From Marilutibacter chinensis (GTDB taxonomy: Bacteria; Pseudomonadota; Gammaproteobacteria; Xanthomonadales; Xanthomonadaceae): a stretch of 64,000 nucleotides of DNA. The stretch is taken from positions 248,001 to 312,000 of the forward strand of contig NZ_JAKJPO010000003.1 of NCBI RefSeq assembly GCF_021725675.1, in the 5' to 3' direction. A program made the position numbers and the translations under genes. Below the pieces are notes generated by a model. The model did not search any database and was not told where the DNA came from. It saw nothing but the letters and a program-made list of their open reading frames with translations. Shown here piece by piece: positions 9,262 to 18,186 of the stretch (positions are counted from its first letter, which is position 1; every line of letters starts with the position of its first letter).

Positions 9262-9283
9262 CGGCGGGGCTTTCGCCCCGCCG
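9262..9283 (-). terminator. GC-rich hairpin terminator after the second S9 peptidase
   Basis: CGGCGGGGC, a loop TTTC, then GCCCCGCCG form a perfect 9-bp stem. On the minus strand it is followed by TTGTCGTTTTGGGG, an imperfect T-rich tail. It lies 60 bases beyond the stop of the peptidase gene. Confidence 0.7.
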
Positions 9284-9343
9284 ATTGCAGCTGCTCGGAG
9301 GCGGATCGTCGGGACCGAAAAGGTCCCGCTTCGGCTCCGAAAC

Positions 9344-11542
9344 CTACTCGGCCAATTCCTCCCACAGGAAGGTGTAGGCGAGAGCCGACATGTGGGCGGC
9401 CTGGGCGTTGTTTGCCGCGCCGCCGTGGCCCCCCTCGATGTTCTCGTAGTAGCGCACGTCCTTGCCGGCATCGAGCATCTGCGCGGCCATCTTGCGGGCA
9501 TGGCCCGGATGGACGCGGTCGTCGCGGGTCGAGGTCATGAAGATCGCCGGCGGGTACTGCCGGGCCGGATCGAACAGGTGGTACGGCGAGAAGGTCTTGA
9601 TGAAGGCCCATTCCTCGGGCTTGTCCGGGTCGCCGTACTCGGCCATCCACGACGCGCCGGCCAGCAGCTTGTGGTAGCGCTGCATGTCCAGCAGCGGCAC
9701 CTGCACGACGATCGCGCCGAACAGCTCCGGATAGCGGGTCAGCATGTTGCCAGTCAGCAGGCCGCCGTTGCTGCCGCCCTGCGCGCCGAGGTGCTCAGGC
9801 GAGGTGATGCCGCGCGCGACCAGGTCCTTCGCGACCGCGGCGAAGTCTTCATAGGCCTTGTGGCGGTTGGCCTTGAGTGCGGCCTGGTGCCAGCGTGGAC
9901 CGTACTCGCCGCCGCCGCGGATGTTGGCGACCGCGTAGACGCCACCTTTCTCCAGCCAGCCCTTGCCGACGCCGGCCGAATAGCCCGGGGTCAGCGAGAT
10001 CTCGAAGCCGCCATAGCCGTACAGCAGGGTCGGCGCCTTGCCGTCGTAGGCCAGACCCTCCGGGCGGACCAGGAAGTACGGCACGCGGGTACCGTCCTCG
10101 CTGGTCGCGAAGTGCTGCTCGATCACCTTGCCTGACGCGTCGAAGAACGCCGGCATCGACTTCAGCGCCTCGGGCTGCTCGCCGATGTCGGCCAGGTACA
10201 GGGTGGTCGGGGTCAGGTAGTCGGCGACCGTCATCCACACCGCGTCGCTGTCGACCGGATCGACCGCACCGACGTCGATCGTGCCGAAGTCGGGGGCGCC
10301 GGTGAATTCGCTGCGCTTCCACTCGCCATCCGCCGGATCCAGCACGCTCAGCCGGCTCTTGACGTCGTCGAGCACGTTCAGGACCAGGTGGTCGCGGGTC
10401 CAGGTGTAGCTGGCCAGCGAAGTGCTCTCGCTGGGGGTGAACAACGCGGTGAACTCGCGCTTGCCGGCCATGAAGTCGTCGAAGTCTGCGACGATCAGGC
10501 TGCCGGCCGGGTACTCGTGGCCGCCGACGCCGTACGGCTCGCGCAGCTCCAGCAGCAGCCATTCCTTGTGCACGTTCTTGTTGACCGAGTTCGGCACGTC
10601 GATCTTCGCCAGCGTGCCGTCGGCGTTCCGCAGGTACAGCTCGTCGTTGTAGAACGCGAGCGTGCGGCTGACGAAGTCGCGCTCGAAGCCCGGGGTGTCG
10701 TCGTGGACGGCGGCGATGTACATGTCGTCGGACCGGCCTTCGTATACCACCTCCGCCGCCGACAGCGGGGTGCCGCGCTTCCACTGCTTGACGATGCGCG
10801 GGTAACCGGACTCGGTCATGCTGCCCTCGCCGAAGTCGGTGTAGACGTAGACGGTGTCGCGATCGATCCAGCCCAACCCGCCCTTCGCCTCGGGGCGGAA
10901 GAAGCCTCCTTCGACGAAGGTCCGGGTCGTCAGGTCGAACTCGCGGGTGACGTCCGCATCGGCGCCGCCGCGCGACAGCGCGATCAGGCAGCGGTCGTAT
11001 GCCTCGCCCGGAGACGTGGGGCGCAGGCATTGCGCGCCGTGCCAGACCCAGTTCTCACCCTCGGCCTCGTTCAGCGCGTCCAGGTCGAGCACGGTTTCCC
11101 ACTGCGGCTTGTCCTTGCGGTATTCGGCCAGGGTGGTGCGGCGCCACAGGCCGCGTTCGTGCTGCTTGTCCTTCCAGAAGTTGTAGTAGTAGTCGCCGAT
11201 CTTCTGCACGCCGGGAATCTTGGCGTCGGAATCGAGAATGGTGCGGATGTCCGATTCCAGCGTCTTGAATCCGGGCGTCGCGGCCAGCTCGGCCTCGGTC
11301 TTGGCATTCTCGGCGCGGACCCAGTCCAGCGGCTTCTCGCCGGTCACGTCCTCGAGCCACTGGTAACGATCGGTCACGACGGCCTCCTCGGCATGGGCGA
11401 CGCCCGCGGCAGCCGCAAGCCCGGCGGTGACGAAGCCGACAGCGGCGAGACGGGCGGTGGCGAAGCTGGTGGAGACCAGAACGGCTCGGCAGGCCCGGCT
11501 CAGGGTCGACAACGTGCGCCGGGGCATGGACAGCTGGGGCAT
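9344..11542 (-). CDS. prolyl oligopeptidase family S9A serine peptidase, exported
   Basis: A 732-residue enzyme with an N-terminal signal region (hydrophobic stretch AAVGFVTAGLAAAAGVAHAEE) and the typical S9A opening DRYQWLEDVTGEKPLDWV. The propeller is followed by the catalytic hydrolase half: Ser591 in GGSNGG, Asp in STRDDRVHPGHA and His in IEGGHGGAANN. It should hydrolyse proline-containing or other short peptides in the periplasm. The ATG at 11542 is preceded by GGGAA at a suitable distance; a second in-frame ATG at 11527 is also possible. The reading frame stays open far upstream without other signals. It is related to, but clearly different from, the oligopeptidase at the left end of the window. 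Confidence 0.93.
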   Translation of the reverse strand: MPQLSMPRRTLSTLSRACRAVLVSTSFATARLAAVGFVTAGLAAAAGVAHAEEAVVTDRYQWLEDVTGEKPLDWVRAENAKTEAELAATPGFKTLESDIRTILDSDAKIPGVQKIGDYYYNFWKDKQHERGLWRRTTLAEYRKDKPQWETVLDLDALNEAEGENWVWHGAQCLRPTSPGEAYDRCLIALSRGGADADVTREFDLTTRTFVEGGFFRPEAKGGLGWIDRDTVYVYTDFGEGSMTESGYPRIVKQWKRGTPLSAAEVVYEGRSDDMYIAAVHDDTPGFERDFVSRTLAFYNDELYLRNADGTLAKIDVPNSVNKNVHKEWLLLELREPYGVGGHEYPAGSLIVADFDDFMAGKREFTALFTPSESTSLASYTWTRDHLVLNVLDDVKSRLSVLDPADGEWKRSEFTGAPDFGTIDVGAVDPVDSDAVWMTVADYLTPTTLYLADIGEQPEALKSMPAFFDASGKVIEQHFATSEDGTRVPYFLVRPEGLAYDGKAPTLLYGYGGFEISLTPGYSAGVGKGWLEKGGVYAVANIRGGGEYGPRWHQAALKANRHKAYEDFAAVAKDLVARGITSPEHLGAQGGSNGGLLTGNMLTRYPELFGAIVVQVPLLDMQRYHKLLAGASWMAEYGDPDKPEEWAFIKTFSPYHLFDPARQYPPAIFMTSTRDDRVHPGHARKMAAQMLDAGKDVRYYENIEGGHGGAANNAQAAHMSALAYTFLWEELAE

Positions 11543-11670
11543 GGGCGTTCCCGTTGAATGATGTTGATACGGACCGGAAACGCTAACACAGCTCTTCCTC
11601 CGCATGCCCTCCGTCCCGCCCTGTACCCGGACGCGGGGCGGGACGGGGCGGCTCGCCCGAGCGGGCCATT

Positions 11671-12036
11671 TCAGGCGACCGCGCGCACCCGGCCGACCGG
11701 CGCCCGCGGCCGTGCCCGGCGGCGGGCCTGCGGCAACCGGCGACGCACTGGTGGAGTCTCGCGGGACGATGGGCCGCCCCTCGTCCGCCCCGGCAGCGGG
11801 AACCGGTATGCGGCCCACCACGCGACCAGCGGCATGCCGAGCAGCCACAGCGGCAACCAGCCGAGCTGCGGGTGCATGCCCCGCGTCTCCGGCACCAGGA
11901 TCAGCAGCAGCGCGCCGATCGCGACGGCGCCGCGCAGCACTTCGTCGAGCAGCGGATGCGGATGCGGATACGGTCGCGGCTCGGCACGGCCGGAGAAGGA
12001 CGTGGCGTGGGAACGGCGGGCATGGACGGTGTTCAT
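11671..12036 (-). CDS. small membrane protein of unknown function
   Basis: A 121-residue protein starting MNTVHARRSH, with a good AGGAG ribosome-binding site 8 bases before the ATG at 12036. Two hydrophobic segments (LRGAVAIGALLLILVP and LGWLPLWLLGMPLVAWWAAY) suggest a two-pass inner-membrane protein with a long Arg/Pro-rich tail. It stands alone between a peptidase and a REP-like array. No family recognised. Confidence 0.6.
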   Translation of the reverse strand: MNTVHARRSHATSFSGRAEPRPYPHPHPLLDEVLRGAVAIGALLLILVPETRGMHPQLGWLPLWLLGMPLVAWWAAYRFPLPGRTRGGPSSRETPPVRRRLPQARRRARPRAPVGRVRAVA

Positions 12037-12106
12037 GACGGGCTCCTGTTCTGTGGAACCACTGTCGCCGCTCTCCATCTCTGTGGCTGAGACAGGGCGA
12101 AGAGGC

Positions 12107-12290
12107 GTTCGGATCGCGGTTCGTGCCGCTCCTGCGGCAGGCCTCCATCGCGGGCCTGGGCCACTGCCACGAGTGGCTTCGGTGTGCATCCGGGCGCTGA
12201 AGGACGGCTTCGTCCGTCGGAGCTGCGTGAGCTGCGATCCGGGCCTTGCCGGCAAACCTTCATCGCGGCTTGCGCCGCTCCTGCCGGGAT
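12107..12290. repeat. cluster of degenerate REP-like palindromes
   Basis: At least two copies of a GATCGCGG-TTGTGCCGCTCCTGC-type unit (12112-12141 and 12261-12288) flank other small hairpins, for example GGACGGCTTCGTCC near 12197-12212. The same unit recurs at 60070-60093 and 60231-60253 in the opposite orientation (GCAGGAGCGGC...). Units like this, with stems built around CAGGAGCGGC and its complement, are common between genes in xanthomonads and pseudomonads. Confidence 0.7.
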
Positions 12291-12321
12291 CCTCGAGGTA
12301 AGGCGGTTTCGACGGCGGGAA

Positions 12322-13287
12322 TCAGTAACCGGCGGCGTCGAGCGCCTTTCCGGCCTCGCTGCGGCCCAGCTCGATCAGCTCGGCCGCACGCCAGAACTCG
12401 TAGAACTGGCAGGCGTCGCGCGGGATCCGGATCACCAGCTCGGGCGGGTCCAGCGCCAGTTGCACGCGCGCGATCTGGGCCTGCATGGTGTCGAGCGATC
12501 GCGCCATCAGCTCGCCGAACCCCATGCGGCCGGGGACATCGATTAGCGCCGCCGCATCACCGCCGTCGTGCCGATCGGCGGCAGCGCCTGCATTCCGGTG
12601 CAGCCAGCGATCGAAGCGCCGACGCCAGGCCCCTCCGGAGGGCACATCCGTGGGGGACTCGTGCAGCTCCTCGCCCTCCTGCCGCGCCGGCGCCCCTGGC
12701 GGACGTTCCGGCCAGCTGTGCATGTCGACCGCGATCAGTCTCTGCGCGTCGGACAGGCGGCTGGCGGCGATCGGCAGCGGCGCCAGCAGCCCGCCGTCGA
12801 CCAGTTCACGGCCGTGAAGCCGGTGCGGGGTGAACACCCCCGGGATCGCGATCGACGCGCGCACCGCATCCCACAGGTCGCCCTCGCGCAGCCATACCTC
12901 GCGCTGGCGCACCAGGTCGACCGCGACCGCGGTGTAGTCGATCGGCAGATCCTCGATCCGCGGGCTGCCGGTCAGCTCGCGCAGCGTCGCGATCAGGCGG
13001 TCGCCCTCGAACAGCGCCGGACGCCCGAGCGCCGGGTCGAGCAGGCGCAGCATCTGCGCGCGGTTCAGGCCCAGCAGCCAGTCGCGGTAGATCTCCAGCT
13101 GGCCGGCGGCGTACAGCCCGCCGACCAGCGCGCCTGCGGAGGAACCGGCGACCGAAACGATCTTCAGCCCACGCGCGAGCAACGCTTCGATCACGCCGAT
13201 CTGTGCCAGCCCGCGGGCTCCGCCGGCGCCCAGCACCAGGGCGACGTGCTCGTGACTGCGGATGCGGGGCGGATCGGCGGCCATCAT
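12322..13287 (-). CDS. patatin-like phospholipase, RssA-like
   Basis: A 321-residue cytoplasmic lipid acyl hydrolase. The oxyanion-hole motif GAGGARG is at residues 20-26, the nucleophile elbow GSSAG at 48-52 (Ser50) and the dyad aspartate in DGG at 164-166, so both halves of the patatin Ser-Asp dyad are present. No signal peptide. The start has two adjacent ATGs (13287 and 13284). An extra Gly/Ala/Asp-rich insertion near residues 195-245 distinguishes it from the shortest RssA proteins. It ends 22 bases after the stop of the WYL regulator gene on the same strand, so co-transcription is plausible. Confidence 0.9.
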   Translation of the reverse strand: MMAADPPRIRSHEHVALVLGAGGARGLAQIGVIEALLARGLKIVSVAGSSAGALVGGLYAAGQLEIYRDWLLGLNRAQMLRLLDPALGRPALFEGDRLIATLRELTGSPRIEDLPIDYTAVAVDLVRQREVWLREGDLWDAVRASIAIPGVFTPHRLHGRELVDGGLLAPLPIAASRLSDAQRLIAVDMHSWPERPPGAPARQEGEELHESPTDVPSGGAWRRRFDRWLHRNAGAAADRHDGGDAAALIDVPGRMGFGELMARSLDTMQAQIARVQLALDPPELVIRIPRDACQFYEFWRAAELIELGRSEAGKALDAAGY

Positions 13288-13309
13288 GGGTCCGGAACTT
13301 CCGGCGGCC

Positions 13310-14275
13310 TCAGTCGTACTGGCTCAATGCCAGCGAAAGCAGTGCGCGCGCCTGCTCGCGCAGCACCGGCGGCTCGACGATCTCGGCGTCGCTGCCGTAG
13401 TGCAGAACATCCATCAGCAGTTCGCGGCCGTTGCTGTAGGGCAGCTTCAGCTCGTAGCGGCCATCGGGCAGGAACCGTCCCTGCTGCTGCGAATGCCAGT
13501 GTTCGTCGGCGACCCAGCGCGCGGCCTTCGCGTTGAACACGATCGTCGCCCAGCCCTTCGGGGTGCCGGAGAAGATGCCATAGCTGGACGCGAGCTGGCG
13601 GTCGAGCTCCTCCTCGGGCACGTCGACCGCAGCCACCTCGCCCAGCTTCGCCGACATGATCCGGTCGACCGCGAAACTGCGCAGCGCGTCGCGTGCATGG
13701 TCCCAGGCGTCGAGATACCAGTTGTCGCGGTAGTGGGTCAGCCGCTGCGGCGACACTTCGCGGCGGGTGGTTTCGTCGGTCGAGCGCGCGCGGTACTCGA
13801 ACGTCAGCCGCTTGCGGTCCAGCACCGCGGTGGCGACGGTACGGAACGCATGCTCGTCGAGCTTGCGGGTGCGATGCGGCACCACCCGCACCCGTTCCAT
13901 CGGCACCCGGCGGCCGCCCGCGTGCTCGTCGAGCAGCTTCTCGATGCGCTGCTGCAGCGGCGCCAGCGCGTTCGACAGCACCCCGCCACCACTGCGCATC
14001 AGCAGCTGCTGGGCAGCCAGCAGCGAGTGCAGTTCCTGCGAGCTCAACCACAGCCCGGGCAGCTCGAAGCGGTCCTTCTCGCCGGCGTCGTAGCTGAAGC
14101 CCGCCTCGCCGTTGCCGACCACCGGCGCCATCAGGAAATCGCGCAGGTAGGCCAGATCGCGATAGGCGGTAGCGCGCGAGCATTCCAGTTCCTCCATCAG
14201 CCGCTGCACGGTGACCGGATAGCGGGCGCTGGAGAGGATGCGGTGGAGGGCGTGGATGCGTTCGATGCGTTCCAT
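13310..14275 (-). CDS. YafY-type transcriptional regulator with HTH and WYL domains
   Basis: A 321-residue regulator starting MERIERIHALHRIL. An N-terminal helix-turn-helix (VTVQRLMEELECSRATAYRD) is followed by a WYL ligand-sensing domain (LTFEYRARSTDETTRREVSP ... NWYLDAWDH) and a C-terminal WCX-like extension. The reading frame extends to 14374 but the homologous start is at 14275; no good ribosome-binding site precedes it, so a leaderless or weakly translated message is possible. It is divergent from the LolA-like gene at 14392, about 115 bases apart, and may regulate it. The effector is unknown. Confidence 0.88.
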   Translation of the reverse strand: MERIERIHALHRILSSARYPVTVQRLMEELECSRATAYRDLAYLRDFLMAPVVGNGEAGFSYDAGEKDRFELPGLWLSSQELHSLLAAQQLLMRSGGGVLSNALAPLQQRIEKLLDEHAGGRRVPMERVRVVPHRTRKLDEHAFRTVATAVLDRKRLTFEYRARSTDETTRREVSPQRLTHYRDNWYLDAWDHARDALRSFAVDRIMSAKLGEVAAVDVPEEELDRQLASSYGIFSGTPKGWATIVFNAKAARWVADEHWHSQQQGRFLPDGRYELKLPYSNGRELLMDVLHYGSDAEIVEPPVLREQARALLSLALSQYD

Positions 14276-14391
14276 GGCGGAGATGTGGGGGTGGCCCGGA
14301 ATCCGGAAGGAGAAGTGGCAGGGTACGACGGCTTTGTGCGTTAAGCATGGCATCGCCCGGCCATCGGGCGCCATCCGTGCAAGGAGCCGCC

Positions 14392-14973
14392 ATGTCCAAC
14401 CCCCATTCCATGCTGTCGAAGCTGCTGATCGCCGCTGCGATGCTGGGCCCCGCGACGGCCCTCGCCGACCCCAGGGACGAGCTGCACGCGGCCTACGGGA
14501 AGTTCCTCGACGCGGACCGTTTCCGCGCCACCGTCAGCGATGCGTCCGATGGCAGCCAGTTGACCGAGATGGAGTTCGTCGCCCCCGACCGCTACCGGAT
14601 CCGGCTGCCCGGTGGACCCAGCCAATTGGTGATCGGCAACACCCTGTACATGGAGATGGACGGCCGCACGATGAAGCTGCCGATGCCGGCCGGCGACCTG
14701 ACCCGCCAGTACCGCGACCGCGACGCGCTGAAGGAACAGGACCTGGCGGTAGAGGCGCTGGGCGGCGACAGCGTCGACGGCGAACCGGCGCAGGTCTATC
14801 GCTACACCACCACCCGCCACGGCAAGGCCGACGTCAGGACCTGGATCTCCGAACACAGCGGCCTGCCGCTGCAGATCGAGACCACCGGCGGTTCCGGCGA
14901 CAGGCAGCGCACCGTGCGCATCCGCTACCGCGACTTCGACGACCCGTCGATCCGGATCGACGCGCCGCGCTGA
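14392..14973 (+). CDS. exported LolA/LppX-fold-like protein of unknown role
   Basis: A 193-residue protein with a clean AAGGAG ribosome-binding site and a signal peptide ending ATALADPRDE. The body (FRATVSDASDGSQLTEMEFV, PDRYRIRL, GNTLYMEMDG, SGLPLQIETTG) has the alternating beta pattern of LolA/DUF4292-like periplasmic lipoprotein carriers, but no lipobox and no specific family could be named. It is divergent from a WYL regulator and lies 91 bases upstream of the molybdoenzyme operon; a functional link is possible but not shown. Confidence 0.7.
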   Translation: MSNPHSMLSKLLIAAAMLGPATALADPRDELHAAYGKFLDADRFRATVSDASDGSQLTEMEFVAPDRYRIRLPGGPSQLVIGNTLYMEMDGRTMKLPMPAGDLTRQYRDRDALKEQDLAVEALGGDSVDGEPAQVYRYTTTRHGKADVRTWISEHSGLPLQIETTGGSGDRQRTVRIRYRDFDDPSIRIDAPR

Positions 14974-15064
14974 TCGCGGTGCATCCGCCGGGCCAGGCCC
15001 GCGGGTGCCGTCGCCCACACCGCCCGCCTCGCCAAGCCGTGGCCGGCGGCGCACAATATGCGCC

Positions 15065-17953
15065 ATGCCCGGTTCCAGCCCGCTCGGCCCCGCCGAGCCC
15101 GCCATCGACCTGTCGCCGACGCCCGGCGACGAGGTCAAGACCACGACCTGCTACATGTGCGCCTGCCGCTGCGGCATCAAGGTGTGGCTGCAGGACGGAC
15201 AGATCCGCTACATCCAGGGCAACCCGGACCACCCGGTCAACCGGGGCGTGCTGTGCGCGAAGGGCTCGGCCGGGATCATGCAGCACTACTCGCCGGCACG
15301 GCTGGACAAGCCGCTGCTGCGGGTCGGCGAACGCGGCAGCGGCGAGTTCCGCGAGATCGAGTGGGACGAGGCACTGGAGATCGCGACCGCGTGGCTGGCG
15401 CCGATCCGCGAGCGCAATCCCGACGAGCTGGCCTTCTTCACCGGCCGCGACCAGAGCCAGGCGCTGACCGGCTGGTGGGCGCAGCAGTTCGGCACGGTCA
15501 ACTATGCCGCGCATGGCGGCTTCTGCTCGGTCAACATGGCCGCCGGAGGGTTGTACACGCTCGGCGGCAGCTTCTGGGAGTTCGGCGAACCGGACTGGGA
15601 GCACACGAGATACCTGATGCTGTGGGGCGTGGCCGAGGATCACGATTCCAATCCGATCAAGCTCGGCCTGGGCAAGGTCAAGGCCAATGGCGCCAAGATC
15701 GTCGCTGTGAACCCGGTGCGCAGCGGCTATGGGGCGATCGCCGACGAATGGATCGGGATCCGCCCCGGCACCGACGGGCTGTTCGCGTTTGCGCTGATCC
15801 ACGAACTGCTGAAGGCCGACCGCATCGATCTCGACTATCTCGTGCGCCATGCGAATGCGCACTGGCTGGTGATCGCCAATCCTGGCGGAGCCGACGACGG
15901 CCTGTTCGCGCGCGATGGCGAAGGCCGGCCGCTGTGCTGGGATCGCGGCGGCGACTGCGCCGTCGCCGCCGGCGCGACCGGCATCTCGCCCGCGGTGGTC
16001 GGCGAGTACGTCCTGGCCGACGACCGACGCGCGCACCCGGTGTTCCACCTGCTCGCCGAGCGCTACCTCGACCCGCAGTATTCGCCCGACGCCGTCGCCG
16101 GACGCTGCGGAGTGCCGGCGGCGACGATCCGCCGGATCGCGCGCGAACTGGCCGACGCCGCCTTCGAGCAGGAGATCCGCATCCCCGTCGCATGGACGGA
16201 CGCCTGGGGCCGTGAGCACGCCGAGATGGTCGGGCGTCCGGTGTCGATGCACGCGATGCGCGGGATCAGCGCGCACAGCAACGGCTTCCATACCTGCCGC
16301 GCACTGCACCTGCTGCAGATGCTGCTGGGCGCGGTCGACACCCCGGGCTCGTTCCGCTACCAGCCGCCGTTCCCGAAGCCGATCGCGCCTCCGAACCGCC
16401 CGGGCAGGAGCCGCGGTCCGGACGGCGTGCTCGATGCGGCGCCGCTGGGCTTCGTGCACGGCCCCGAGGACCTGGTGACCGACGCCGACGGCCAGCCGCG
16501 CCGCATCGACCATGCGTATTCCTGGGCCTATCCGCTGTCCGCGCACGGGATGATGCACACGGTGATCCGCAACGCCTGGGCCGGCGACCCGTACCGGATC
16601 GACACCCTGCTGATGTTCATGGCCAACATGGGCTGGAACTCGGCGATGAACACCGCCGAGACGATCGGCTGGCTGACCGACAGGAACGACGACGGCGAGT
16701 ACCGCATCCCGCGGATCATCTACAGCGATGCCTACGCGTCGGAGATGGTCGCCTACGCCGACCTGGTGCTGCCGGATACCACCTATCTGGAACGCTTCGA
16801 TGCGATCAGCCTGCTCGACCGGCCGATCTCCGACGCCGACGGTGCCAGCGACGCGATCCGGCATCCGGTGCTGGACCCGGCGAAACAGCGTGCGGGGCGT
16901 GACGTGCGCGGCTTCCAGTCGGTGCTGATCGAGCTCGGCGCGCGGCTCGGCCTGCCCGGGCTGGTGCACGAGGACGGCTCGCCGCGCTACCGCGACTACG
17001 CCGACTACATCACCCACCACGAGCGCGCGCCCGGCGTCGGGCTGCTCGCCGGCTGGCGCGGCGACCACGGCGAACTGGACGCCAAGGGTCCGCCGAACCC
17101 GGAGCAACTGCAGCGCTACATCGACAACGGCGGCTTCTGGCGCAGCGAGATCCCGGAGCACGCGCGTTATTACAAGATGGCCAACCGCGGCTACCTCGAC
17201 TGGGCCCGGCACATGGGCTTCCTCGGCCACGACGAACCGATCGTGCTGCAGCTGTATTCGGAAACGATGCAGAAGTTCCGGCTCGCCGCGCAGGGACATG
17301 GCGCGGCACGACCGCCGGAGGCACACCGCGAACGCGTCGCCACCTATTTCGATCCGCTGCCGATCTGGTACGAGCCGTTCGAGGGTGCGCAGGCCGCCGA
17401 CGCCAACATCCGGTTCCCGCTCAGTGCGGTCACCCAGCGGCCGATGTTCATGTACCACGCCTGGGGCTCGCAGAATGCCTGGCTGCGCCAGATCACGACA
17501 CGCAACTACCTGTACCTGCATCCGGATACCGGCGCCAGGCATGGCATCGACGATGAGGACTGGATCACCGTCACCTCGCATCACGGCGAAATCACCGTGC
17601 AGGCGAAGTTCGCCGGCAACGTGCAGCCGGACACGGTCTGGACCTGGAATGCGATCGGCAAGCGCCGCGGCGCCTGGCGGCTGGACAAGGACGCGCCGGA
17701 GGGCCGCAAGGGCTTCCTGCTGAACCACCTGATCTCCGACATCACTCCCAACGGCGACTACGCCAACGCCGACCCGGTCACCGGCCAGGCGGCCTGGTTC
17801 GACCTGCGGGTGCGGATCGCACCGGCGGCCCCGCAGAGCGAAACCGCGCCGCAGTTCGAACCGCTCCGGATGGGCCGGGCCGACGAGGCGCCGCTGCGCT
17901 ATGGCGCCGGCTTCCGCGCGCGCCGGGCCGGGCACGAAGAGGAATCCGCATGA
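15065..17953 (+). CDS. soeA: molybdopterin oxidoreductase, SoeA-type sulfite dehydrogenase catalytic subunit
   Basis: A 962-residue bis-MGD enzyme. An N-terminal [4Fe-4S] site is formed by CYMCACRCG plus LCAKGSAG, followed by the molybdopterin domains and a C-terminal dinucleotide-binding domain (HAWGSQNAWLRQI ... VWTWNAIGKRRGAW). Sequence such as FFTGRDQSQALTGWWAQQFG and FWEFGEPDWEHTRY matches my recollection of the SoeA family, which oxidises sulfite to sulfate on the cytoplasmic face of the membrane. No twin-arginine signal is present, consistent with cytoplasmic location. The start at 15065 was chosen over an upstream GTG because homologous sequence begins after it. The stop overlaps the next gene (ATGA). 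Physiological substrate is inferred from family. Confidence 0.85.
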   Translation: MPGSSPLGPAEPAIDLSPTPGDEVKTTTCYMCACRCGIKVWLQDGQIRYIQGNPDHPVNRGVLCAKGSAGIMQHYSPARLDKPLLRVGERGSGEFREIEWDEALEIATAWLAPIRERNPDELAFFTGRDQSQALTGWWAQQFGTVNYAAHGGFCSVNMAAGGLYTLGGSFWEFGEPDWEHTRYLMLWGVAEDHDSNPIKLGLGKVKANGAKIVAVNPVRSGYGAIADEWIGIRPGTDGLFAFALIHELLKADRIDLDYLVRHANAHWLVIANPGGADDGLFARDGEGRPLCWDRGGDCAVAAGATGISPAVVGEYVLADDRRAHPVFHLLAERYLDPQYSPDAVAGRCGVPAATIRRIARELADAAFEQEIRIPVAWTDAWGREHAEMVGRPVSMHAMRGISAHSNGFHTCRALHLLQMLLGAVDTPGSFRYQPPFPKPIAPPNRPGRSRGPDGVLDAAPLGFVHGPEDLVTDADGQPRRIDHAYSWAYPLSAHGMMHTVIRNAWAGDPYRIDTLLMFMANMGWNSAMNTAETIGWLTDRNDDGEYRIPRIIYSDAYASEMVAYADLVLPDTTYLERFDAISLLDRPISDADGASDAIRHPVLDPAKQRAGRDVRGFQSVLIELGARLGLPGLVHEDGSPRYRDYADYITHHERAPGVGLLAGWRGDHGELDAKGPPNPEQLQRYIDNGGFWRSEIPEHARYYKMANRGYLDWARHMGFLGHDEPIVLQLYSETMQKFRLAAQGHGAARPPEAHRERVATYFDPLPIWYEPFEGAQAADANIRFPLSAVTQRPMFMYHAWGSQNAWLRQITTRNYLYLHPDTGARHGIDDEDWITVTSHHGEITVQAKFAGNVQPDTVWTWNAIGKRRGAWRLDKDAPEGRKGFLLNHLISDITPNGDYANADPVTGQAAWFDLRVRIAPAAPQSETAPQFEPLRMGRADEAPLRYGAGFRARRAGHEEESA

Positions 17954-18186
17954 GCCCTCCCTCGTCCTCCCGCCGCGTTGCCGGCGTGCTCTGCATCCTG
18001 CTGGGTTTCGCGCTGGTCGTGCTGCTCGGCCTGGGTGTACTCGGTCCAGGCGCCGGCGACGCCCCGCCTGAATCGCTGACCGCCGCCTTCGTCGGCCTGG
18101 TGCCGTTCCTGCTGATCGCGCTGGGCGCGTTCGTGGTCGGACTGGTGCTGCTGCGTGGCAGAACTTCGGGAGGAAACCGCAAATGA
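17950..18186 (+). CDS. two-helix membrane peptide between soeA and soeB
   Basis: A 78-residue protein overlapping soeA and soeB by ATGA on both sides, so all three are translationally coupled. Two hydrophobic segments (VAGVLCILLGFALVVLLGLGV and AAFVGLVPFLLIALGAFVVG) end in a basic tail. It could be an accessory or assembly subunit of the sulfite dehydrogenase, or help anchor the complex. I recognise no family and do not recall this extra gene from the classical SoeABC operon. Confidence 0.75.
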   Translation: MSPPSSSRRVAGVLCILLGFALVVLLGLGVLGPGAGDAPPESLTAAFVGLVPFLLIALGAFVVGLVLLRGRTSGGNRK

